Below, piece after piece: positions 22,541 to 33,344 of a stretch of 64,000 nt of DNA. Positions within the stretch are counted from its first letter, which is position 1. Every line of letters begins with the position of its first letter. The stretch is from Echinometra lucunter. Lineage: Eukaryota > Echinodermata > Echinoidea > Camarodonta > Echinometridae. A model generated the notes under the pieces. That model made no database searches and had not been told where the DNA came from. It saw only the letters and a program-made list of their open reading frames with translations. The stretch lies in contig CM057165.1 in the NCBI GenBank assembly GCA_029962745.1, forward strand, positions 25,465,882 through 25,529,881, read 5' to 3'. The translations under genes were made by a program, and so were the position numbers.

Positions 22541-24441
22541 TGACCACTTTCTTCTTTTCTCCCTCTATTGGGAATAGTACATAAACTTTGTGTATCAAAA
22601 TAGATGTGTAAAATGACAGCAAAATCAAATACCTGAATCACAGAATGCAACTTCTATAATTCAGTACCCCACCATAATCTACATACATGTACCCATGAAA
22701 GAACAGTTGAATGTGTACTATTACTGGTATATATTGTCTATTATATCAATACAGTGATGACAAAAATACTTCTCTTCCATTATCAATATCAGTGTACATA
22801 AATCATATTCAACTTGACTTCTTCAATATGGTTAGGAAATGAGTTGCCTTTGAAATTAATCAGTTGGAATACATGGTCTCCATATACACACTGCTGAGCA
22901 TAAGTTCAGGCAAATGAAAATTTGTAGCATACGGTATTAATGCAATCTACAAACCATCATAATGACAGTTCACTGTGTATAAATTATATGCAGAGGCCTT
23001 TAAAATGCCATGTAGTCAACAATATAAAAACCTACAACAAAACTGTTATAAGACAAGAATAGACGTGTACTGTCTTTTAAGCATTTTACCTAATTAATAA
23101 CATGAACGAAGGTCAAACAATACATGACTCAAGAATTCTAGATTCACATACATAAATGCTGTCTTCATCTATTCATTAAACATATCCAATATACCTCAAG
23201 ATTAATCATCACACCTAAAATATATTTGAGAGCATATACATGTATGTAGAAAACAGCATACGTAACATGCATCTAATATTGGAACAAAGGCATAATTACA
23301 GTAGATCCAAAACTGCAAATGACCCTTGCCTATTATCTTCCTCTGAGCTCTTAACAAACCAATAATCCTTTGTACCTTCTACATGTACCTCTTCATATCA
23401 TGTCAATACATTATGACTTCTTTACTCTCTCCTGTCCTAATTAACTTCACATTTTATCATATCAATACATTTGACTTCTTTACTCTCTCCTGTCCCAATT
23501 ATTTTTGCCTTTTATCGTAACAATACATTTTGACTTCTTTACTCTCACCTGTCCTATAAATTCTTCACCTGCACTTATGACATTAAAATAGCTTCTTCTG
23601 TATTACTCTTCTATTTTCATCTGTCCTATCAGTACACAAAAACATCTTAATCTCCACATTAGGAGCTTTCTTTTAAACACTGATCCTTTTCACCTTCCAT
23701 CAGGATATCAATACATTTTGGCGTCTTTACTCTTTCCTGTCCTATAAATTCTTCACCTGCTGTTAATATGCCAACAACATTAAAATAGCTTCTTCTGTAT
23801 TGCTCTTCTATTATCAAATCGTGTCAATACATTCTGACTTATTTACTCTTTTCTGTCCTATAAATCCTTCACTGCTTTTGTCCTGATATAACATGTTCTG
23901 TATCATATACTTCCCCCCCCCCTTTCAACTGTATTGACCATGTGAACATCAAGAAGAGAACAAACTACCTGATGTAGACAGAAAAGAAACAAAATGTAAA
24001 CTACATATTGCATACACAGAACATTAAAGCTGTAAACATGAAAATAATATACAGAGACTTGCAGATCAGGAACTGTAAAAAAACATAGGGGGCCTGTAAT
24101 GTGATACAGAATAAACTGAGAAAAAGCACATTGGTACTCTCCCACATAGCCCAATACTACAAACATGCACAAAAGACATCGTACTTATAATAAAAGCAAT
24201 GATACACTTCAAAAAGGCTTAGAACAATTACTGTATCCCAAAACACAATGAAATGTACTGCAGAAAAACATCATAAAATATTCATAACACGTCATGACCA
24301 ATAGCAGTAATGAAGACTCGCAAAGCTGGACATGGAAAACTTTGAAATGGTGAAAAAGGGGGAAGGGAGAAACAAAAGCATTAACAAGCATAGTTATAGT
24401 AAATCTCTAACATAACTAGCAAACAAAGATGATGCTGAAGA
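22541..24441 (-). other. non-coding 3' part of the LTR element with degenerate ~60-bp repeats
   Basis: AT-rich, no long frame. At 23395-23880 five or more degenerate copies of a ~60-bp unit occur, each with TCAATACATTTTGACTTC, TTTACTCTCTCCTGTCC and often TATAAATTCTTCACCTG. Function unknown. Confidence 0.65.
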
Positions 24442-25434
24442 TCATAACAATCCAGTATAAAAGGGAACTGGTAACAATGTCCAATAGTCCTGCGTCATAT
24501 AAGCGAATGTATGTCCATCAGGAAACAAGAACTGCACGTGGGGCAGCTGGCAAATGAAAGTGTTCAGCCAGGAGAACACCATCAGGTCATGGAGCACCAA
24601 GCGAGAGGCTGGAGGGGCTGTAGGAGCGATGGAAAGCTTGACGTTGCTACCGGCCTTAAGCGTGATCAGATGAGATGAAGGAACATTATCATGCTGGGAG
24701 CGAGTAGCATCAGGAGGTCGGCCTAAGGGAAGACCGCGGGCATTGGTATGCGCAGTGAAGACGCACATAGTGCTCACGAGTATGGTGATGTCACTACGTC
24801 TGATGTCTGGAGGACGACCTTGGGGCAGCGAAGTATCACAGCAGCTGCGGGCTCCAACAGGGGCAAAGGTGGCATCAGGGTCACACAGATAGGTAGGCAC
24901 ATCAGGTGGGCGGTCTGCAGGAGCATGGGCCTCCTCGCACTGAAGGTGGGCCTCGTCGTTGGCAACCACTTGAGAGGTGGGGGTATGGTCACCACTGGGC
25001 TGGAAGGCTTGGCCATCAGGGGGATGACCTAGAGGAGCCTGGGCCTCCTCGAGATGAAGATGAGTGGTAGGCCTACTGCTGCGGTCCACGAGAGTAGGTG
25101 AGCAATCATCATCACCCCATGGGTACCTAGGGGTCTGAGGGGGATGAGCTAGACTTGGAGTGACCTCTTCTCTATGGTCGTGAAGAAGATCCACGGGATA
25201 ATGCGGATCAGGAATGGTGGTGTCACACATCTGGTCCAAGGGCCGGGTGTCTGAGCTTGGACAGAGTTCGTTGTCCATTGTGATGGTCTCAAGTGCTGTG
25301 ACAGGGTCTGAAGAAGCGGGTAGACAACTGGATGTTAGCAGCTGATGCGGTGATGGATAACCCAACTGGAGTTTGGGTGTTGTCAGGACATGATCGAGAA
25401 CGTCAACTCGGATGGTGTTTAACCATACCCACAA
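24442..25434 (-). CDS. proline-rich frame of the LTR element, function unknown
   Basis: A long open frame (about 330 codons) reading MWVWLN... and ending in an aromatic-rich tail (YMTQDYWTLLPVPFY). It is rich in Pro, Asp, His and Thr and holds four dispersed Arg/His-Pro-Pro-Asp motifs (GHPPDG, DRPPDV, GRPPDI, GRPPDA), each following a similar acidic/Ala stretch, which suggests an internally duplicated repeat of ~45-60 residues. No protease DSG/DTG, zinc knuckle or enzymatic motif is seen. It lies downstream of the Gag-like frame and overlaps the intermediate frame (25703-25419) by 16 bases in a different phase. It may be the C-terminal part of one polyprotein broken by frameshifts, or a separately expressed accessory frame. 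Confidence 0.45.
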   Translation of the reverse strand: MWVWLNTIRVDVLDHVLTTPKLQLGYPSPHQLLTSSCLPASSDPVTALETITMDNELCPSSDTRPLDQMCDTTIPDPHYPVDLLHDHREEVTPSLAHPPQTPRYPWGDDDCSPTLVDRSSRPTTHLHLEEAQAPLGHPPDGQAFQPSGDHTPTSQVVANDEAHLQCEEAHAPADRPPDVPTYLCDPDATFAPVGARSCCDTSLPQGRPPDIRRSDITILVSTMCVFTAHTNARGLPLGRPPDATRSQHDNVPSSHLITLKAGSNVKLSIAPTAPPASRLVLHDLMVFSWLNTFICQLPHVQFLFPDGHTFAYMTQDYWTLLPVPFYTGLL

Positions 25435-25703
25435 TGCTTCGGAGGGGCCGGAGACGCGATATCGGCACTACTATCGGAATTGTGACGAGCATGTGCATAT
25501 TCGGTAGGGGCGCAAGAAGTATTTGAGCGGTTAAGCTGCAGCGAGCCATCAGAGCCAGGGGGATCTTTCTGTGACTCATGGTCACAGCCAAGAACTTCAG
25601 GGTCTCCGACAGTCTCATCTCTCACCGATGAGCCACAACAGGGATTGCTACCAGCAGCAGACTCAATGAAGCTGACTACTGGCAGGTCAGCATCTGCCGT
25701 CAC
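25419..25703 (-). CDS. short intermediate frame in the LTR element
   Basis: About 94 codons in a third phase, opening at a GTG that overlaps the stop of the Gag-like frame (GTGA arrangement at 25703-25700). It contains a Cys-Cys pair and a Ser/Asp/Pro-rich stretch (SCAPTEYAHARHNSDSS). It bridges the Gag-like and proline-rich frames, so all three could descend from one coding region with two frameshifts. No homologue recognised. Confidence 0.3.
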   Translation of the reverse strand: MTADADLPVVSFIESAAGSNPCCGSSVRDETVGDPEVLGCDHESQKDPPGSDGSLQLNRSNTSCAPTEYAHARHNSDSSADIASPAPPKHCGYG

Positions 25704-26527
25704 AAACTCAGAAGGGGGACATATCCCAGTTCATCCAGGAGTTCACAACCATGGACATTCTCAAGGTCACCTTGAGCCTCATCTGACCCTGATGAGCAAT
25801 CAACAGCATCATCACCGGAAATTTCAGCCACATCTTTGTGGAACTCATTGACCAGGGATAGATTATCTAATTCATAAGAAACCTGAAATCCGTCTTGATC
25901 ATCAGAAAAGTCAAAGAAATGATCAGGCAACCCTCTCAGATTGACAGCACTCTTTTCTCTCTCTAGTTCAGTCTGTACTAGCTCATCATAATCATATTCA
26001 CTCTCTAAATGTAGTTCTGTCTGTAGCTCATGATCATATTCATACTCACTATTCCCATACCATGCACTTTCTTCATATACTCTAACTTTAAATTTAAGCT
26101 CATCATCGTGCTCATCCTTGTCGCAAACATCTCCATCCTCATAATCACCATAATTAGACTCATAATCATCGACATCACTCTCATCATCTTCCCGACTGAA
26201 TCCAAAATGAACATATATGAGATTCCAAATATGTGCTAGCGATGTAGAAGTGCTAACAATAGTGCCCCTTGAAATGATTGGGCAGTAGATTGAAATTTGC
26301 CCCAACATCAATTCCAACAACACTACTTTCTGAGCAGCAGTCTTACCACCAGGTATATCGAGGGGATCATCAACAAAACCCCGCAAAGGGTCTAACTTTG
26401 ACTTTCTCCTCCATGACAAGTCTCTCACAAGAAAAGGAGCAAACTCAGAACAATACTGATTAAGAAATACAAGGAGATTCTCTCTCCACTCAATGAAGGA
26501 ATCGAGTGATTCGTCTTCGTTAAGCGC
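25700..26527 (-). pseudogene. Gag-like frame of the LTR element, 5' broken and internally altered
   Basis: The frame is open for 276 codons after a TAG at 26530-26528. Its first ~90 codons resemble the capsid part of Gag in Ty3/Gypsy-type elements: SLDSFIEWRENLLVFLNQY, then FVDDPLDIPGGKTAAQ, LELMLGQISIYCPIISR and STSLAHIWNLIYVHFGF. Straight after HFGF, where related Gags continue with capsid helices, the sequence changes to a long Asp/Glu/Tyr-rich acidic region (DESDVDDYESNYGDYEDGD...). No CCHC zinc knuckle is present. A plausible N-terminus (MTQSAAAAPAHRR...) lies in another phase upstream (to about 26540) and joins near 26530, indicating a frameshift. It is probably non-functional. Confidence 0.6.
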
Positions 26528-26731
26528 CTATGCGCGGGCGCTGCCGCGGCGGACTGCGTCATCGTATCGGTTCTATACGTGGGGCTATCCGAAGTGTCAA
26601 ACTGCACTAACACTTGATGGTAAGTGATGAACAGCCAGTTCAACCGCAAATATCACTACAACCAATGCTTCTGGCTGTCAATGTGGTAGCCCTTTTTGGC
26701 CTATAAATCTTACTTTCTTGGCTGGAGAACG

Positions 26732-26749
26732 ATCCCACCGCTGCCACCA
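26732..26749 (-). promoter_or_regulatory. primer-binding site for tRNA-Leu
   Basis: The minus strand reads TGGTGGCAGCGGTGGGAT directly after the LTR end. From established tRNA sequence, this is the exact 18-nt complement of the 3' end of metazoan tRNA-Leu (…ATCCCACCGCTGCCA plus CCA). It would prime minus-strand DNA synthesis and fixes both the element's orientation and its LTR/internal boundary. Confidence 0.88.
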
Positions 26750-27115
26750 CGCCAATAAGTGGAATTTACACACATAGGATAACTTGCGAGAGAACGTTCC
26801 TTCTTTATTAGGAACCCAGGCTGAACATAGCCGACAATTATAATAACACAATAACACAGAGTGGCGCAGCCCACTGGCTCCAGCTCGTTGAATTGTAGAA
26901 GATACATCTGGTCTGGTCTGTCCGTCACTGCCTGCACACAAGGAAAAGATGAATACCACTCGAAACACCGACCTTTTATAGGGGTTTGGCCAATACCTCA
27001 TTTGAATTTTAAATTACTTTGAATTCCTTTGTGTGATTCCACTGCCTGAACACCTGGGATATGCTAACCTCTGAAGACTTGTACGAATGTTATGTAATAG
27101 AATTTGGCAATTATT
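26750..27115 (-). mobile_element. upstream LTR (U3-R-U5)
   Basis: The minus-strand LTR runs from an approximate start near 27115 to 26750, next to the primer-binding site. It contains TATAAAAG (26980-26973), an AATAAA polyadenylation signal (26809-26804), and the 117-bp 3' part shared with 22424-22540. U3 also exists alone at 18.08-18.20 kb. The LTR ends ...TTGGCG and not the usual CA. The left boundary is uncertain by ~30 bp. Confidence 0.75.
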
Positions 27116-27190
27116 ATGCTTGTTTGCATTCGCAGCCCCCCACTTACAGAAACGTTCCGCGGCTCGATCCTGACCTTAAGTACACAATGT

Positions 27191-28143
27191 CCCTGATAGC
27201 AGACGGACGTCTTTAAGACGTCAAGAACTGGTCATAAACTGGTCCACACGTCATATGTCGTATACACGACTATTTTACGACAACCTTATGACGTCTTTAT
27301 ATAACCAAAATTTTCTCAAATTTTGTTTGAACCTAATTAGATGACACATATCTTACGTCAAATATTTACCACTTTTTAACGTCTTTTTTAAAGACCAGAA
27401 TAAGACGTATTTTTACGTCAATTATTTCCCACTTTATAACAGCTTTTTTTCAAGACCATAATATGACGTGTTTACGTCAGTCTTACGTCGTGATATTTGA
27501 TCGTGATTCATGAATATTCACGAATGACCAGAAATGACTAAACTTCGTGAAAAAAGGAAGATAACATTTGAATTTTAACATTTTATTCAATGATTGCACT
27601 GCTGATTTAATGAACAATGTACTTCCATGTTGAACACCATTCAGTTAATGTCATGGGCAGGGTATTTCAGAATGTATCAAGAAATTGTGATTTCTAACTG
27701 TTTTTTTCAAGTACTACACTACAGTCCATATATATAGTAATGTCGATACAAAGCATCAGTAGTTAGGTATAGGATGTAGGATGTTAGGATATAGGGCTAG
27801 TTTAGGACGATCTATAGGCTAGAACATTAACAAAGAAAAAACATCATAATGTTGAATACATTCTAAATTATTTTATAAACCAGTTTTGAAGCTTTGACGT
27901 CTTTATGATGTGACTTTTACCAGTCTGTGAGCTTCCTTTGGGTCGTAAAGACGTCATAAAGACGGTTTTTTCCCGACCAATATGATGTAAAATTGATGTA
28001 AAAATATGACGTCTTACTTTACGTCGTGTGCTGGTGCAAAGTGTCGTTTTAAAGACGTATATATAATACATAAATAAGACGTATAACACGACTTTAAAAA
28101 GACGTAAATATGATGTTATTCTTACCAGTCTCTGCTATCAGGG
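27191..28143. mobile_element. non-autonomous DNA element with GACGT-rich ends
   Basis: Perfect 13-bp inverted termini, CCCTGATAGCAGA and TCTGCTATCAGGG. Many GACGT/ACGTC motifs lie inside both ends (GTCTTTAAGACGTC, TTATGACGTC, AAAGACGTAT). The core shares TTCATGAATATTCAC and a TAGGATGTAGGATGTTAGG / GAACATTAA stretch with the element at 4774-5786. No protein is encoded; the minus-strand 73-aa frame is a shadow. Confidence 0.8.
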
Positions 28144-28263
28144 GTCTCCAATCCCACTTGCTGTTGAGGCAATGATTCTATTAGAGAATTTCAGTGTAAA
28201 AAGACACTTCAAAAATTCTTTTATTATATTTGTACAATTATGTTCACTTTGCTTCTCACCTAA

Positions 28264-28292
28264 TGATAATACTACTACTACTACTAATAATA

Positions 28293-28326
<34 letters not shown>
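28264..28326. repeat. CTA/ATA trinucleotide microsatellite
   Basis: Short (CTA)n, then (ATA)n. It reads as runs of Leu/Val or Ile in chance frames. Confidence 0.9.
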
Positions 28327-28329
<3 letters not shown>

Positions 28330-28536
28330 TAACACATTACGCGCCTAATACTATGTTTCTAGGCGCTGTGGTGCTTTTGTCCCAGCATCCATTAATTAAA
28401 ACACTATCCTTATACCAAATAGAAAGCTGGGCTCAAGGCTATATAGAAATAGAAAGAATTAGGCTCCATTATAATATACGCTAGAGATCGAGGGGCCATG
28501 TATTATAAAAAGTTACTAACACAGATGTGAATATAT

Positions 28537-28806
28537 ATCACTATGGACACGGTGGACGAAGAAAGCGGACAAAATAAACAACCTCTCATTCTACCCTTCA
28601 CAATGGTTTTGGTAGTCAAAAAAACATCCCTTCACAGCTATTATGATTAATCATGTAGTTCCAGGTGAATATGCATGTGACACCTGTTCCACATATTTTA
28701 GACAATAGCAGTGAAGGGATGTTCTTCTGACTACCAGAACCATTGTGAAGGGTAGAATGAGGGGTTGTTTATTTTGTCCGCTTTCTTTGTCTGTCATGTT
28801 CATAGT
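28537..28806. mobile_element. palindromic MITE, ~105-bp arms
   Basis: The left arm (28537-28643: CACTATGGACAC... AAGCGGACAAAATAAACAACC ... ACATCCCTTCACAGCTATT) is about 90% complementary to the right arm (28694-28806). Only ~50 bp separates them. No coding capacity; superfamily not assigned. Confidence 0.8.
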
Positions 28807-28958
28807 GTATGTACTGTCACCATGGTCAAAGGGTAGTGCTTTTTAGAAGGGATGCCACTATATGGCAGGTTTGATTCCACGTGAAGCAAGGCCTGCATGA
28901 TGATGATGACATGATATGACTATATGATTATGTATTAATATTACAATCAGCATTACTG

Positions 28959-28959
<1 letters not shown>

Positions 28960-29006
<47 letters not shown>
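28960..29006. repeat. (CTA)n microsatellite
   Basis: About 15 CTA/ACT trinucleotides. Related CTA tracts occur at 28264 and 50180. Confidence 0.9.
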
Positions 29007-29009
29007 GTT

Positions 29010-30285
29010 CATCAGCAATAGTGGTAGTATCATTACTTTTATCTTCATTACTACCACCATCATCGCCATTATTCTGGCAATTCAGATTATAAGCAACGAA
29101 GTCCTAATGCACCACATGCAAATGTTTCTGCACCCGACTACACCGAAAAGAAAATAAAAGGTCCATTGCTGTGTCTTTTTATAAAACATCACATATTCTG
29201 ACTGATCCAGGCTTTATATCTGGGGGTACCCATCGGTTAAATGATGGCAAAATTATCACATCTCCAATCTTATTAACGAAAAAAAAAGAAGAATAGAAAC
29301 AAAAACAATCAGTCAATCAATCAATCAATCAGTCAATCAGTAATGGTTTCTATTGCCAGCATATTTTGTGCACATATATGGTTTGACATGAAAAACGGCA
29401 GAAACTGCATTAATCGTGATCATACGTACATTTTGGCATAATAATAATAACTCTTAATGCGGCGTTAGGGCGAATCCTTTTGTCTCGGCCTATATTTCGG
29501 ATTCGCCTTAACGCATGCTCGATTCACCTTAACACTCTCCTGCCCTATTGTGACGAAATAAACCCATTCATTGGATTCGCCCTATGGTAGGTTATAATGT
29601 TATAAATAGTATTTCAAAATGATTCATGTTGAAAACTAACAATATACAAATAAGGAATAGAAGTGGGATTCTGGGACATTATATGTTAGACAATGGAGAT
29701 GGATCCATCAGCTATGACATGAGAAATTGCTGCCACTGAAAAAAAAATAGCATGAATTATGATTGTGGTGTTTTTTAAAATTAAATCAACTGCATACACT
29801 GTAAAAAAAAAAAAAAAAATGTTGGGTAAAATTTTAACTAGCACGAGTTTTTTTTTTTATGTCCAACCAACGAGGGAAGCATATTGTCCAGTTAGGGTAA
29901 AAATGAGCAGTAATTACTTTAGAATGGGCAAAATTTCCATCAAATGGGATAAAAAGAAATGCCAAAAGTCGGTTGGACACATAATTACCCTCTTGGCTCA
30001 TCTTTACCAATATTTTTTTTTGAGTGATGTACCAGTGGGCTTCTTTTAAACCTTTTTGTTTTGATTGAAATTGATGATGAACAGGAATCTGGCGTACAGA
30101 TACCTTTTTTATGCTGAGGTTACCAGGCCTAACAATTATAATGATTTATTAAAGATATAGCATATTTTTCTACAAAGTGCTTTCCTGTAAAGTTACATTT
30201 GCATACTTGACATGCCTTTGAATATGAAATGAACCATAAAATAATATATTGCATGCAGATTTATGAAAGTTAGTATTCATCTGGT
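29010..30285. other. intergenic DNA, no gene seen
   Basis: Contains a small GTCAATCA/ATCAATCA repeat (29308-29340) and A-runs. The 96-aa plus-strand frame at 29759-30049 spans two homopolymer runs and resembles no protein. Confidence 0.5.
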
Positions 30286-30288
30286 CTT

Positions 30289-30438
30289 AATTCAGTGAAG
30301 TCAGTATTATAAATCGAAAACCAAAACTTACTGTAAGTCTCCGCTACGTTTCGATGATGGATGTATATATCCAACCGTAACGTAGTAGCAGAGATTTATC
30401 TACAATAGGTTTTTGATTATAATATTGACTTCCTTAAT
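30289..30438. mobile_element. palindromic MITE-like hairpin
   Basis: The left arm, with GAAGTCAGTATTATAA and GTCTCCGCTACGTT, is complementary, with a few differences, to the right arm AACGTAGTAGCAGAGA...TTATAATATTGACTTC. The loop is ~25 bp around GATGGATGTATATATCC. It is probably a short foldback element. Confidence 0.7.
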
Positions 30439-30439
30439 A

Positions 30440-32400
30440 TTGCATGTATGTATACGTTATGTTTTTTTTTTTTCGAGATTGTTCCTTTGTTCTAGTGTAA
30501 GACTGCTATGACACATAATTGGAGCGCAATAATGACTCATTGTGATAAATTCCTTCATTACCTTGACTTTCTTTTTTTTTTACATTTTAAAATCAGCATT
30601 AATTGTTTCCTTCTCATCAGTACAATGTGAAAACCGAGGTGTACATAATAATTTTTACAATGCGGTATACATAGATTACGATACATGCAGTAAATAATTT
30701 ACAAAATAGAAGGAGGCGAAAAGCAAAGCTTGTGTTGGGAACGCCCATAATAACAGAATTCAAGTTACTGAAAGAACACTGAAATTATGAGTACCGAGGG
30801 GGGGGGGGGGGTCGGGGAATAAGGTCAGTTGTGTGAACTTATATTTCAAATGGTAAATTTAGAAATAGACTTTCAAAATCAGAAAAAACCAAGGGTTCGG
30901 GGGGGGGGGTGCCGCCCCTGAACCCCCGCTACGGCCCTATCTGCAGGATCTGGATTTCGCCTGTTTGGATGTCAGCTCCCCTCTCCCTCGAATAACGTTC
31001 TTTGGCCTCTGAAATGTACCCCGAAACTCTTGGCTAATGTCGGAACCAAACGGCGGCTTTCGTAATCGGCCAAAAGTAGTACCAGACGTCTGGTTCCCCT
31101 GGAACGAATCAACTAGTCGTTTGGTTCTGGGGAACGAATCGACTAGCCATTTCGTTCCTGCGGAACCCGGAACACATCGACTGTCACACCGGCAACAGCG
31201 TTGTTTTTCACTTTTGTACACCCTGGCCCACTTGTTACTCCTTTCATTCTTATTATGTACTTGTCTTTTGCTGTTGCTGTATCTGTACCTGTACTTTTTC
31301 ATGAACTGTCGAATATTTAATGATGATGATGATGATGATGATGATAATAATAATAATGAAAATGATGATGATGATGGTAATAATCTTAAATCGGTAGTAC
31401 ATTAGCTATCAAACAATAATCTTTCAAGCTAGTGTAGGGTAAATTGAATATCTTAAATTTCCTCAAACATCTTGAAATAGTCCACGTATTGGCATAAGTA
31501 AACAAACAAACCAACAAAAGTCAATGAGAAGATTTGACTCAATAATGCAGTGTTAATTGCCAATAAGAATTTATGTAATCCGAATTTCCTAAAATATAAA
31601 TTAAATTAAATTTCCTCAATATACACCATTTTTATTGAACCCTTTCACTAAATAATCGACATCAGAATTTTATTTCAAACCAGAATGTATAATGACTCCA
31701 AGAATTTTGGCACTTTGTACATTATATAGCATCTTACAAAAAGAATCTCAGGAGCTAGAGAAGGATTTTTCATAAAAGTAACATGTAAGGTAAAACACTC
31801 AAAAGGATCGAGTGAAGTATTGTCTAACTGCGACCAGTATTGCACAGAATTCATTTTTGTTAAGCTCATGCACTGTCTACATGACCTCAGCTATTTGAAA
31901 CCTGATTTGAAGCCAGATTCAAATAACTCTTCACGAATGAAGCAGAATGAAACGGGGAGGAGGAGCGAGAAATTATGAATCAATTTTATGCGTTTTTTTT
32001 AATGAGATTAGGCTAGCTATTTCTACACGAATCGCCTTGGTGTTCTCTTCAAAATCAAATTAAAATACATACTCACCGATGTGCTATTCTCATGTGTATC
32101 TTTATTTCTTTAGCACGATTTTCCTGCTTGGAAACATATAAACCTGCAATGTTTTGATCACCAGTCGTGTCAGCTAGGCCTCTTTTTCCATTTTCAAATA
32201 TATGTTATCGGTTTATCCGCACTTTCGGCCGTTCATCAAGTAAGAATGGCAAGGCCGATGAATCTCTGAATATAGCTGGATCACATGGGTCAATAAATTC
32301 GTGCGGGCGGGAGAACCGCGCACGTCACCCTTCTATTTTTGGGTCGGGGCATGAATAGTATATCACGAGTTTACGATTAAATCATTTGGTCGCGGGGAGG
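30440..32400. other. no gene recognised; short direct repeat and GAT repeat
   Basis: At about 31100-31165 a ~30-bp segment (GGAACGAATCAACTAGTCG / GGAACGAATCGACTAGCCA) is duplicated in tandem. (GAT)n/(AAT)n lies at 31320-31380. G-runs occur at 30797 and 30901. The frames at 30937-31405 and 32167-32358 have no recognised relatives. Confidence 0.5.
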
Positions 32401-32439
32401 GAATGCGAAGAAATCTAAATTCATTACATAATTATGATT

Positions 32440-32650
32440 ATGATGATGATAAAGATGACAAGGATGGAGAGGAATGTGCTGAAAATCCTGTTGGAAAGGT
32501 ATCAACCATGTTGTCGCAGCACTTTGGGATGCAGAATCCACGGATTGAGCGTGCCCACCGGGATATGAATCCTAGCACTGGGGGGGGCGGCCCCGAAGTG
32601 AATGGTACTTTTGGAGGCACCGAGGCCCATAGTTTTCACCAGAAACTCGA
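32440..32650 (+). pseudogene. possible L1/Tx1-type ORF1 fragment
   Basis: The plus-strand frame includes NPVGKVSTMLSQHFGMQNPR followed by IERAHRDMNP. The pattern 'hydrophobic helix, then IERAHR' is typical of ORF1 proteins of L1/Tx1-clade retrotransposons, just before their nucleic-acid-binding C-terminal domain. An acidic stretch (DYDDDKDDKDGEE) precedes it, and similarity ends at a poly-G. No other part of such a LINE is visible, so at most this is a short dead fragment. Confidence 0.45.
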
Positions 32651-33344
32651 AATTATGGCAGAGTATATTTGTTTTATATTTTGGATCAAGATCTATATGT
32701 ACTTTTATATGTATTTTATTTTCTTATATTTTGTGCATATAATTGTTGTTTGACATGTATTCATATTCTATTTTCATTTGTTTTTTTTTAATAATACACG
32801 GTCCCAGTGTAAATCAGCCAGGCAGGTAAAGGGGTTTTTACCATGTTTAAGTAAATCATTAAAATCATATCAAATCAATATTCTTTGATTAATATATCTG
32901 TCTTATCGAATGCTTTATGAGTCTAAACGTTGTAATATGGATAAACTGCAAAGTGATCAGAAATTGAGAAACGTAGTAGCCGTGACACCGCAAGAGTTTG
33001 GCGAGAGCTACCCATGGTGCGCACTCGAGCTCTCGTATGCCCACTGAATTTCATTTCGCGCATAGATTTCGCGTATTGGGATTGTGACGTCATTTCACAA
33101 ATACTAGTAGATGAAAAATACCAAACGAATTGGCCAGAAAAAGGCAAAAACCCCGGCAGGAGTTAGCCAAAAAAAAAAAAGAAAGAAAGAAAAGAAAGGA
33201 AAATGTCGTCATAAAAATGGCGCCATTTCCCAAATAGTATACCCTCATGCCAACATTCTGAAATAGCTGAAAATACAAGTGATCACGTGAAGGTCTTTAA
33301 GCCAATCACTAAAGGATTAATTTCTGATCCAAAATATAATAGCT

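Larger units (their letters stand above)
22424..27115 (-). mobile_element. non-autonomous, pol-less LTR retrotransposon
   Basis: A minus-strand element reading from about 27115 down to 22424. It has an upstream LTR with TATA box and polyadenylation signal, an adjoining tRNA-Leu primer-binding site, a Gag-like frame, two further frames, a ~1.9 kb non-coding tail with degenerate ~60-bp repeats (23395-23880), a purine tract, and a downstream R-U5 copy. Protease, reverse transcriptase, RNase H and integrase are all absent, so it would need enzymes in trans. The Gag-like part recalls Ty3/Gypsy-type elements of marine invertebrates, by family resemblance only. Confidence 0.8.

Noticed and set aside
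24748..25032. Plus-strand frame opposite the proline-rich frame
   Set aside because: A shadow of the minus-strand coding region of the LTR element.
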